A stretch of DNA of 12,830 nucleotides from UBA6624 sp964343345 [NCBI: uncultured bacterium] (GTDB lineage: Bacteria; UBP7; UBA6624): positions 1 to 12,830 of the forward strand of contig CAYFJE010000024.1 in assembly GCA_964343345.1 (NCBI GenBank), given 5' to 3'. A program made the translations under genes and the position numbers. This document shows, one piece after another, positions 1 to 6,144 of this stretch (positions are counted from its first letter, which is position 1; each line of letters begins with the position of its first letter). The notes under the pieces were generated by a model. That model was not told where the DNA came from and did not search any database. It saw only the letters and a program-made list of their open reading frames with translations.

Positions 1-29
1 AATGATTGGTTTTTTGGAAACAGATAATC

Positions 30-221
30 ATGGACAAATTTGAAATGGAAGATGCGATGATCAAAAATATAGTTGAAAAAACAGGAAAAACATTAAAAGA
101 ATGGATAAAAATAATTAAAGAAAAAAATCTCGAAAAAAATAAAGATGTTGTCAATTTCTTAAAAAAGGAATATTCAGTAGGCCATTTCTATGCACATCTC
201 ATTGTAAAAAAATCGAAATAA
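30..221 (+). CDS. DUF4287-type small protein
   Basis: Encodes about 63 residues from ATG 30; a GGAAA about 9 nt upstream may serve as a weak ribosome binding site. An in-frame TTG at 6 would add eight residues (VFWKQII after the start) that do not look like the family, so ATG is preferred. The pattern E-x-A-[IM]-x-N-I-x-E-K-T-G-K-x-L-x-E-W, then a Lys/Glu-rich helix with L-E-K, and finally V-G-H-x-x-A-x-L-I-V matches the DUF4287 domain as I know it. That domain has no established biochemical function and is often fused to a DUF5655 domain, which is absent here. Very lysine-rich and probably cytoplasmic. It lies 19 nt upstream of yaaA on the same strand and is probably co-transcribed with it. 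The family call rests on remembered motif similarity only. Confidence 0.7.
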   Translation: MDKFEMEDAMIKNIVEKTGKTLKEWIKIIKEKNLEKNKDVVNFLKKEYSVGHFYAHLIVKKSK

Positions 222-240
222 TCAACCCGGAGAATAAATT

Positions 241-936
241 TTGAAATTTTTAATACCACCAAGCGAAGGAAAATCAAAAGACAACATGACAAATACAATT
301 TTTGAAAAAACAAATTTCAAATACTCTAAAAAGGTTGATGAGGTAATTAAAAAACTGATAAAAATAAAGCCTAAAGACTTTAAAAAGATATATGGAACAA
401 ATCCAGAAAAATCAGCCTTAATTCACCACCAGAACAAAATAGTAAAAAAAAGTTCATGTTCTCCTGCAATCTTAAGATATACCGGAACAGTTTACTCAAA
501 TATAAATTGGCAGTCATTCAACAACGAACAAAAAGAATTTTTCGATAGGCATTTTCTAATCTTCAGTGGCTTGTTTGGATCAGTTTCCCCAATGACACTC
601 ATTCCAAACTACAAATTGAAAATGAATGTTTTACAGCTCTACAAATTCTGGAATCCAACTCTTACCGAAGAACTCAAAAAAGAAAATCTTGTCGTCGACC
701 TTTTACCGCAAATACACAAGAAAGCATATACACAATCAGAAAATTGCATAAATATCGACTTCTCAATAATGAAAGATGGAAAAAAAGTCGCTGCGGGTCA
801 TAATGGGAAAATGGTGAAAGGGCAATTCGTACAATTTGTTTGCCGCAACATGATAACCAAATTTGAAGACATGGTTGAATTTGAGTTTGACGGTTTCAAA
901 TGGGATGGAAAAACTTTTGTTAAAATAAAAACATGA
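241..936 (+). CDS. yaaA: YaaA/DUF328 family peroxide-stress protein
   Basis: 231 residues, the normal family size (about 230-260). It starts with TTG at 241; GGAG at 229-232 lies 8 nt upstream, and the family hallmark PPSEGK falls at residues 6-11, so the TTG start is well supported. Other recognisable family blocks are RYTGTVY (79-85), the SGLFG...P...Y..KM block (109-128, equivalent to SGLYGxLRPxDxIxPYRLEM) and GHNGKMVKGQFVQFVCRN (186-203) near the C-terminus. In E. coli, YaaA is induced by peroxide and lowers intracellular free iron, protecting DNA and proteins; its precise biochemistry is unsettled. There is no signal peptide, so it is cytoplasmic. It is the middle gene of a plus-strand trio: it follows the DUF4287 gene by 19 nt and its TGA overlaps the next gene's ATG (ATGA at 933-936), implying translational coupling. 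Confidence 0.92.
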   Translation: MKFLIPPSEGKSKDNMTNTIFEKTNFKYSKKVDEVIKKLIKIKPKDFKKIYGTNPEKSALIHHQNKIVKKSSCSPAILRYTGTVYSNINWQSFNNEQKEFFDRHFLIFSGLFGSVSPMTLIPNYKLKMNVLQLYKFWNPTLTEELKKENLVVDLLPQIHKKAYTQSENCINIDFSIMKDGKKVAAGHNGKMVKGQFVQFVCRNMITKFEDMVEFEFDGFKWDGKTFVKIKT

Positions 937-1253
937 GAACAAATATAAAATTGCCTATCTTGCCTATCTTTATCTTTTTCATGATGGTTTCTTGCCAAAA
1001 TAACAATTGGACACCAGAAGAACAAAAAGATTTTTTATCTGGATGTACAACGGGTGCAATGGGAGACGCTGTTCCATCTGAGAATGATTATGAGAAAAAA
1101 CTTCTTATTGTTACTGACATTTGTGAATGCACGCTAGAAGCATCACAGAAAAAATACAATTCACCGTTGGAAATGTCAGAGGATGGAGACAGTGGATTAT
1201 TTATGGAATTTATTAGTGGAAATTGTACAAAGAAGTGGGAAGGCCGGCCTTAG
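933..1253 (+). CDS. small Cys-rich lipoprotein
   Basis: 106 residues from an ATG that overlaps the yaaA stop by 4 nt. Residues 1-20 form a lipoprotein signal: basic start (MRTNIK), hydrophobic stretch LPILPIFIFFMM, then lipobox MVSC with the lipidated cysteine at 21. The mature part begins QNNNWTPEEQKDFLSGC and contains four further cysteines (38, 64, 66, 98), including a C-E-C pair in ICECTLEASQKKY. This W-T-x-E-x-x-x-F-x-x-x-C ... C-x-C-x-L-E architecture recalls small uncharacterised lipoproteins of Bacteroidota-like and other marine bacteria, but no function is known to me. The cysteines could form disulfides outside the cytoplasm or bind metal. Overlap with yaaA suggests co-expression, perhaps in an oxidative or iron stress setting; this is inference only. 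It ends 11 bp before the convergent DUF2891 gene. Confidence 0.75.
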   Translation: MRTNIKLPILPIFIFFMMVSCQNNNWTPEEQKDFLSGCTTGAMGDAVPSENDYEKKLLIVTDICECTLEASQKKYNSPLEMSEDGDSGLFMEFISGNCTKKWEGRP

Positions 1254-1264
1254 CTAAATTAATA

Positions 1265-2257
1265 CTAGTTATTTACACCAATGGAAAAATCAAGATATGC
1301 GGCAAATGTTCCCAGCCAATGTGAACCTGCGTAAAATCCCGAGTCCAAACCCTTATATCCAAAAAACTGATGTTCCTTTGCAGAATCCATGATAGATGTA
1401 AATCGAGAATCCTCTTTTTTCATTTTCTGCCCAATTTCATAAAGCATCCAAGATCGACTCAGGTTCAATCCATCAAGATGGCATAAACGACCATTTGACC
1501 TATCTGATGGTTCGGTTGGATTAAAACAAAAAGTTCTCCCTAGAGAAGGCATTGTTTTTTCAAGCCATTCATGAAAATCGTCAAAGTCAAGAATCCGGCT
1601 CATCAACCATGCTGAAGCAAGTGATGGAGACAAGAAATCCTCTCCAGACGGCTCTAGATGAATTGGATAATCTGAATCATTTCCAAAAAAAATCCTTGCT
1701 TTATCTTCTATAAGAAATTTAATTTTTGGATTATTTTCAATTGCCCAATCATGGATCAAAACCATTGAAAATGCTGTTTGGTTATGCGTTCCCGTCCTGA
1801 CTGGATAAGCAAGTTTTGACAACCATGATTCGATTTGTTCAAAAGCAACTTTCTCAAGCGGTTCTAAACAACTTGAAAAAGATTGCATTTCAATATCTTT
1901 TGAAACCCTAAGTTCGTTTGAAAGTGTTAAAAGCCAAGCTAGCCCATAAGGACATTCGAATCCTGGATTTTTAGAAAGATAAAAAGTTTCATCTGAAATC
2001 TTTTCTGGAATCAAATTTCTTCTAAAAACATCACGGCAAGACTCAATAAAAGAATCTTTTTCCAAAAAGGGAATAGCTTTTGCCAATAACCAATACCCAT
2101 GTACTGATGAGTGCCAATCAAAACAACCAAAAAAAACAGGATGTATTGATTTTGGAGATCTTATTTCTTTTCCTTCTAAAAAAACATGTGTTAAATGGTA
2201 AGGGTATTCCCTCTCGATACCCTCAAATGCCAATCTTGCATATTTCTCTAGATTCAC
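1265..2257 (-). CDS. DUF2891 family protein
   Basis: 330 residues from GTG at 2257. The in-frame TAA of the preceding small gene lies just upstream, so GTG is the first possible start; no clear ribosome binding site is visible. Family signatures are HPVFFGCFDWHSSVHGYW (39-56), RTGTHNQTAF (154-163), EPSGEDFLSP (202-211), HLDGLNLSRSW (260-270) and GSHWLGTFAAY (311-321). These are the conserved blocks of DUF2891. The alternation of helices and conserved His/Asp/Trp residues suggests an alpha/alpha-barrel, as in glycan-processing six-hairpin folds, but no enzymatic activity has been assigned. No signal peptide is obvious, so it is probably cytoplasmic. It is the last gene of the minus-strand run that contains tldD/tldE, starting 18 nt after the small repeat protein's stop. 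Family call fairly secure, function unknown. Confidence 0.85.
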   Translation of the reverse strand: MNLEKYARLAFEGIEREYPYHLTHVFLEGKEIRSPKSIHPVFFGCFDWHSSVHGYWLLAKAIPFLEKDSFIESCRDVFRRNLIPEKISDETFYLSKNPGFECPYGLAWLLTLSNELRVSKDIEMQSFSSCLEPLEKVAFEQIESWLSKLAYPVRTGTHNQTAFSMVLIHDWAIENNPKIKFLIEDKARIFFGNDSDYPIHLEPSGEDFLSPSLASAWLMSRILDFDDFHEWLEKTMPSLGRTFCFNPTEPSDRSNGRLCHLDGLNLSRSWMLYEIGQKMKKEDSRFTSIMDSAKEHQFFGYKGLDSGFYAGSHWLGTFAAYLDFSIGVNN

Positions 2258-2275
2258 AAGATATGTATGTTTTGT

Positions 2276-2542
2276 TTATCTTCCGCCCTGTGGTGGCCCG
2301 CCTTCTGGTGGTCTGACCTGTGGTGGCCCGCCTTCTGGTGGTCTGACCTCTCCGCCTTGTGGTAATTGTCGACCTTCTCCTCTTTGCATTCCTGCTCCAG
2401 GAAACATCTGACGATTTTGTGTCATTTCTTCAATAACCGAACTTAATGCATTCACCTTTCCATAATTAAATCCTGCAAAAAAGAAACAAGCGAGAATCAA
2501 AATGAACATCCAAATTGGCAAAGCGACTCTTCCATTTTCCAT
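2276..2542 (-). CDS. small membrane-anchored protein with Pro/Gly/Glu repeat tail
   Basis: 88 residues, not a family I recognise. ATG at 2542 is preceded by a perfect AAGGAGG (2548-2554, 5 nt spacing), the strongest ribosome binding site in the window. Residues about 7-27 (ALPIWMFILILACFFFAGF...) form one membrane helix with no clear signal cleavage site. A short polar linker (NALSSVIEEMTQNRQM) follows, then a low-complexity tail (about 47-88) rich in Pro, Gly, Glu, Gln and Arg and lacking Cys, Ser and Thr. The tail holds two identical decapeptides, VRPPEGGPPQ (66-75 and 76-85), and ends GGR. The tail DNA is much richer in G+C than its surroundings. It sits between tldE (45 nt upstream) and the DUF2891 gene (18 nt downstream). 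It could be a membrane-tethered disordered linker, or a TldD/TldE substrate; the second idea is conjecture. Confidence 0.7.
   Translation of the reverse strand: MENGRVALPIWMFILILACFFFAGFNYGKVNALSSVIEEMTQNRQMFPGAGMQRGEGRQLPQGGEVRPPEGGPPQVRPPEGGPPQGGR
2287..2349 (-). repeat. 30-bp in-frame tandem duplication
   Basis: Two perfect 30-bp copies at 2287-2316 and 2317-2346, followed by three more matching bases before divergence at 2350. The unit is about 67% G+C in a strongly AT-rich region and encodes one VRPPEGGPPQ decapeptide in the small membrane protein. Because the period is a multiple of three, copy-number change would keep the frame. Perfect identity, including third codon positions, suggests recent duplication, slippage or gene conversion. 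Confidence 0.93.
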
Positions 2543-2569
2543 AAAAACCTCCTTAAATCTTGTAGTTTA

Positions 2570-2575
2570 AGTATA
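2570..2575 (-). promoter_or_regulatory. possible -10 element for the small repeat protein
   Basis: Read on the minus strand, TATACT lies in the 45-nt gap between the tldE stop and the AAGGAGG of the small gene, suiting an internal promoter with a leader of about 20 nt. No good -35 hexamer is present 16-18 nt further upstream, so this is weak; read-through from tldE would also work. Confidence 0.2.
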
Positions 2576-2587
2576 TCCTTTATTTGA

Positions 2588-3913
2588 TTATTCTCCAGGA
2601 GCAACACTTGTCATGTTGAAGCCATCGACAACCATCGGTGGAACCAACATTCTTACACCCCAATGGGAAACAAGTTCAGGCTTTCCCACAGCAACAATAT
2701 TATTCAAAACCCTCAAAGGAGAATCATTGAACCTAAAATTCTTAACTCTTTTGCCCAAAACCCCATTTTCAATAGACCTTAAACCATCTCTTGTAAGTCC
2801 TGTAATCAACATCTGCATAGGGTCAACATATCTGTTGTACCAAAACCTTGGAACAAAAAGGCCCTCCCCAACTGTCTTTATCAAACTATCCATATCCAAA
2901 CACTGTTTTTCATGATTAAAAATCATGTTCCAACAAAAACCAGTGCTTTCAATATTTTTCTTTTTCGCCCAATAACGTGAACAAGTTAATTGGTTCAAAA
3001 AACCATCCTTAATGAAGACTCTTTTTTTCAAAGGGTGTCCTTCATGATCAAAAGGAGGTGTTCTCAAATCCGGATGATTTGGGTCCATTGAAATATTTAT
3101 TCCAGAAGAACAAATCCTTCCATCAGCATTTCTCTTAAATCCATTTTCAGAAAAAGCACTTCGCCCTTCCTCCGCAGACCTTAAATCATTTTGCGCTAAA
3201 AGCCATGCAAGCAAAGATCCGACAGCTTCAGGAAGTAATAAAACTCTAAATTTTTTGGGATTTTTTTCATCTGCCTTTCCTGTACAAATGTTTGAGAAAA
3301 GAGTCTCAAAAACCTTTTCCGGCGAAAGGTTTGGAAGATTCCAACAAGATTCAGATGCCACTCTAAAAGTTCCACCTCCTGGATTTGTAAGAGTTCCACT
3401 GAAGCCACCTTTGCTTTCTTTATAAAAAACATCTAAACCTTCTGTATTAAGAATGGTTTCGGAATTCCAACCTGATGAAACTGTTCCAGCAAGTTTCATT
3501 TTTCTTTTTTCTGCCTTTAATGCTGTTGGAGAAATTACCGAAACCCTCTTGTCGGCACTCATGTAAGCGGTTGTTGTGTCAAAATTATCCTCACTAAAAT
3601 CTACTGAACTAGAAACAGGAGGCATCGTTTCTTCATTTTCAGGACTAACACTTGATATAAACTCTGCATTACTTATACATTTTTTTATACCCTCAGAGGA
3701 AAAATCTGTTGTTGTTGAATATCCAGTCTTTTTTCCCCGCCATGATGTAACTGTTAAAGTTTTATAGTTTCTTGAAAGATTTTGCGTAACACTATTGTTT
3801 GCAATTCTTGTCAGGTTAAACAAAGAAGAACTTACCTTAAAAGAAAGAAAATCTGAACTTGACAAATCAAGATACTTTCTCAATTCTTTCCTGTTGTCAA
3901 TTGGTTTGTTCAA
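2588..3913 (-). CDS. pmbA: TldE/PmbA-like subunit of TldD/TldE metallopeptidase
   Basis: I place the start at TTG 3913, giving 441 residues beginning MNKPIDNRKELRKYLDLS. That TTG overlaps the tldD stop (TTGA, 3910-3913), with GGAG about 8 nt upstream. The longer reading from ATG 3952 adds 13 residues inside tldD and looks spurious. E. coli PmbA is 450 residues. Like TldE proteins it lacks the HExxxH zinc motif and instead has the C-lobe segment LLLPEAVGSLLAWLLA, plus a typical end (VLNNIVAVGKPE...GVRMLVPPMVVDGFNMTSVAPGE). Known family role: TldE pairs with catalytic TldD as a cytoplasmic heterodimer that cleaves unfolded peptides; in E. coli the pair trims microcin B17 and degrades antitoxin CcdA. 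The 4-nt overlap with tldD fits coupled synthesis of the two subunits. Confidence 0.88.
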   Translation of the reverse strand: MNKPIDNRKELRKYLDLSSSDFLSFKVSSSLFNLTRIANNSVTQNLSRNYKTLTVTSWRGKKTGYSTTTDFSSEGIKKCISNAEFISSVSPENEETMPPVSSSVDFSEDNFDTTTAYMSADKRVSVISPTALKAEKRKMKLAGTVSSGWNSETILNTEGLDVFYKESKGGFSGTLTNPGGGTFRVASESCWNLPNLSPEKVFETLFSNICTGKADEKNPKKFRVLLLPEAVGSLLAWLLAQNDLRSAEEGRSAFSENGFKRNADGRICSSGINISMDPNHPDLRTPPFDHEGHPLKKRVFIKDGFLNQLTCSRYWAKKKNIESTGFCWNMIFNHEKQCLDMDSLIKTVGEGLFVPRFWYNRYVDPMQMLITGLTRDGLRSIENGVLGKRVKNFRFNDSPLRVLNNIVAVGKPELVSHWGVRMLVPPMVVDGFNMTSVAPGE

Positions 3914-5391
3914 TTTGCATCTCCAATATCTATATTCCTGAACAAACTCCAAGAAGCTCCGTGTGTCTGTTGTCCTTGTTGGCTTGGTTGCCCTTTTCCA
4001 CAGTTTCTAACACCTTGAGGTTCCCAATATTTTTCTGAAGACACCCCATCGCAAGAATTCCAAAAATCTGTAGTAATTCCTCTATATGTAATGTCGGAAA
4101 ACATTCCGCAAACCTCTCCATCTTTGATTTCCCAAAATGCATCTCCTCCGAATTGGAAGTTGTACCTTTGTTGATCAATGCTCCAAGAACCTCTGCCCTG
4201 TATCAAAATTCCTCTTTTTACATCCTTTATCAAATCTTTTTTAGAAGGAGCACTTTCTCCTGAAGAAGGTTTTAACCAAACATTTGGAATTCTTAAAATA
4301 GGAATATTGGACCAAGAATCTGCATGAGAACAAGCTTTCCCAAGACCGCTTGAATTCTCTAAATAACATGAATCCCTCGTACTTGAAAACCCTTTAAAAA
4401 TACCATCTTCAATAATTGGAAATTCGCTTGTTTTCACCCCATCATCATCCCATCCAAGAGTTGCTTGTCCATTAGGAAGGGTTCTGTCTCCCTGAACATT
4501 AACCCATTTTGAACCATATTTCAAATTATCTATATCAGAAACTTTCAAAAAAGAAGTCCCTGCAAAATCAGCTTCCCAACCACATGCTCTATCCAACTCG
4601 GTAGCATGACCAATTGTTTCATGTATCGTTAATGCCAAATGTGCAGGGTCAAGTACCAAGTCAAATTTTCCTTGAGGCCCCAATGGAGCTTTTGCTCTTT
4701 CTACAGCTTCAGACCCAATACGAGCCGCATTCCCAACAAGGTTAGCTTCTCTTATGTTCTCGAAACCACAAGTCAAAGGAGCAACCTGATAATTTCTTGT
4801 ACGAACATTTCCATCATCTGATTTTCCCCAAGCCATCAAGTCGGGAGATGTTCTTATTACTCTTTGAGTAATGTCTGATCCCTCTGAAGATAAAAACCAT
4901 TTCAATTCTTCTCCAGAAAAAATAGATGCAGTTGCCCTAAAGCAACCATTTTGATTCAAAGCAACTCCTGTCGATGAAAGAAGAAGTTCCATTTTCTCTT
5001 CTCTCGAAACTTCAAAAGGGTCTTCCTTGACTTGAGATGACCAACTTCCTATCTGTGCTTCCTGTGTTTCCCAATGAATATTTTCAACTCTCAACTTTGA
5101 AGATGATTTTGCAATATCTATAGCTATATTAAGAGTCTCTAAAAGATTTTTTTTGTCGAGTATGGCAGTGCTTGCAAAACCCCATCCCCCATCAACCAAA
5201 ACCCTGATCCCGACTCCGAAACTTTCTTCATAATCAATCGCTTCAACAAGACTGTCTCGAACATCAATTGTTTCAGCTCTATAAAAACCATACCTCAGAT
5301 CTGAATAATTAACACCAAGTTTTTTTGATACATCAATGATATCCCTTAAAAGTAAATCAAGATTTTGTTTGTTAGGGAATAAGAAACTCAT
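3910..5391 (-). CDS. tldD: TldD-like zinc metallopeptidase, catalytic subunit
   Basis: 493 residues from ATG 5391, which begins MSFLFPNKQNLDLLLRDIID; the reading can be extended to TTG 5433, but that would overlap the upstream gene's end and adds residues foreign to the family. Typical N-lobe: SDLRYGFYRAETIDVRDSLV, then GVGIRVLVDGGWGFAST. The zinc site is HETIGHATELD (HExxxH at 257-262), and a cysteine in NCGKGQP (464) matches the C-terminal Cys ligand of TldD. The end, GKGQPSQQGQQTHG...FRN, is also characteristic. E. coli TldD is 481 residues. Cytoplasmic; with TldE it forms a peptidase acting on small or unfolded polypeptides. It lies 11 nt after the secreted metallopeptidase stop and overlaps tldE by 4 nt. 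No strong ribosome binding site precedes the ATG, so the exact start is less certain than the identity. Confidence 0.93.
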   Translation of the reverse strand: MSFLFPNKQNLDLLLRDIIDVSKKLGVNYSDLRYGFYRAETIDVRDSLVEAIDYEESFGVGIRVLVDGGWGFASTAILDKKNLLETLNIAIDIAKSSSKLRVENIHWETQEAQIGSWSSQVKEDPFEVSREEKMELLLSSTGVALNQNGCFRATASIFSGEELKWFLSSEGSDITQRVIRTSPDLMAWGKSDDGNVRTRNYQVAPLTCGFENIREANLVGNAARIGSEAVERAKAPLGPQGKFDLVLDPAHLALTIHETIGHATELDRACGWEADFAGTSFLKVSDIDNLKYGSKWVNVQGDRTLPNGQATLGWDDDGVKTSEFPIIEDGIFKGFSSTRDSCYLENSSGLGKACSHADSWSNIPILRIPNVWLKPSSGESAPSKKDLIKDVKRGILIQGRGSWSIDQQRYNFQFGGDAFWEIKDGEVCGMFSDITYRGITTDFWNSCDGVSSEKYWEPQGVRNCGKGQPSQQGQQTHGASWSLFRNIDIGDAN

Positions 5392-5402
5392 ATCAGAAAA
5401 TA

Positions 5403-6116
5403 CTATTCTATTTCTTCCTCTATTGGATTCCAAAGTTTATCCATAAGTAGATAAATCTGAAGATCATGAACCTTCAATTCACCACGAACAAAAGGATAAA
5501 AATCATTCACTCCGAAATAAGCTTCTGTTGATTCAGCAAAATATTCTTGACTATTATTCAAGCCATAATGCCTTCTCTCACTCCCATCCCAATGAAGGAC
5601 CTTTTCATAAGAACCCGAATTCAAAGCTTTTTCATAAGCCTTATTGATTTCTTGATTTTCATAACCTAAAAATTGATGATGGTAAGCATGAGCCAACTCA
5701 TGCAAAATCATAAAAGGCTGTTGTTTTGTCCATTCCAGAAAAGTTTCAGGGCTTCCCAGCTGAATAGACTCTGCCTTATCAGGGTTAAAGCCATTTTCTG
5801 TAAGCCAAATTCTTGAAGGATGATAACATGCTCCAGGACACCCTGAATCAGAATTATCAACCCATATTGGAGTATTTTTTATCTTTTTATAGGATGTTTC
5901 AGGAAGCATTCTTTTAATATCAAAAAGCTTCACTTCTAAAAGATCTATTACATCCTGTTTAGACTCTTTCTCAAGATCAGGATGAAGATATATCTTTCTT
6001 CCTTCAATTTCAAAAACTGAATATTCACTAGTTTGGATAAAAGAATCTTCTTTAGGCACTGAAGAAAAAAGAAAGGAAATCAAATATATGATTAAAAAAA
6101 GTAATTTGAAAGTCAT
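5403..6116 (-). CDS. secreted HExxH zinc metallopeptidase, uncharacterised family
   Basis: 237 residues from ATG 6116. That start gives a clean Sec signal (MTFKLLFLIIYLISFLFSSVP, cleavage near 20), whereas ATG 6170 would run 26 bp into the divergent gene. Mature protein: an N-terminal part with IYLHPDLEKESKQDVIDLLEVKL, a C-P-G-A-C segment (Cys 93 and 97) followed by YHPSRIWLTENGF, then HELAHAYHH with HExxH at 139-143. Further on, EYFAESTEAYFG (about 191-202) offers a glutamate as third zinc ligand, the gluzincin arrangement. Similar predicted peptidases with HELAHAYH and a Y-F-A-E-x-T-E-A-Y-F-G block occur in Planctomycetes-like bacteria and some fungi, as I recall; the natural substrate is unknown. 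It leads the minus-strand run, 11 nt ahead of tldD, suggesting a shared peptide-processing role. Cellular site: periplasm or outside. Confidence 0.82.
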   Translation of the reverse strand: MTFKLLFLIIYLISFLFSSVPKEDSFIQTSEYSVFEIEGRKIYLHPDLEKESKQDVIDLLEVKLFDIKRMLPETSYKKIKNTPIWVDNSDSGCPGACYHPSRIWLTENGFNPDKAESIQLGSPETFLEWTKQQPFMILHELAHAYHHQFLGYENQEINKAYEKALNSGSYEKVLHWDGSERRHYGLNNSQEYFAESTEAYFGVNDFYPFVRGELKVHDLQIYLLMDKLWNPIEEEIE

Positions 6117-6127
6117 AAGGAAATCAT
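6110..6127 (+). promoter_or_regulatory. PhoB-box-like direct repeat before PhoX-like gene
   Basis: AAGTCAT (6110-6116) and AAATCAT (6121-6127) are 7-mers separated by AAGG, an 11-bp period as in Pho boxes (CTGTCAT-N4-CTGTCAT); the exact shared core is TCATAA at 6113-6118 and 6124-6129. It lies in the right orientation upstream of the PhoX-like gene. Only five and four of seven bases match the E. coli consensus, there is no clear -10 at the usual distance, and AT-rich DNA gives such repeats by chance. It also covers the metallopeptidase start codon. Confidence 0.25.
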
Positions 6128-6144
6128 AATTTGATTTTTTAAAT
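6117..6144. promoter_or_regulatory. 28-bp divergent promoter region, metallopeptidase/PhoX-like
   Basis: The whole gap between two divergent start codons. It contains an inverted repeat AAATCA-N5-TGATTT (6121-6137). On the minus strand TATGAT (6123-6128) lies 6 nt before ATG 6116, the spacing expected for a leaderless mRNA. On the plus strand CATAAT (6125-6130) lies 14 nt before ATG 6145. The two -10 candidates overlap, so the promoters could exclude one another. No consensus -35 is seen. Predicted by eye only. Confidence 0.35.

Noticed and set aside
1-43. Tail of an upstream protein gene (frame 1 reads NDWFFGNR then TAA at 25-27; frame 2 stays open to TGA at 41-43)
   Set aside because: A few codons at the window edge cannot be distinguished from chance; no family signature.
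798-1025. 75-codon minus-strand open frame across the yaaA end and lipoprotein start
   Set aside because: Covers two well supported plus-strand genes; its Cys- and Asn-rich translation shows no domain.
1240-1251. GC-rich palindrome as transcription terminator
   Set aside because: A 12-bp palindrome without loop can form only a four-pair stem, and no T-run follows.
3930-4178. 82-codon minus-strand frame inside the 3' end of tldD
   Set aside because: Out-of-frame shadow of the conserved TldD C-terminus; not evidence for a frameshift because the tldD frame is intact.
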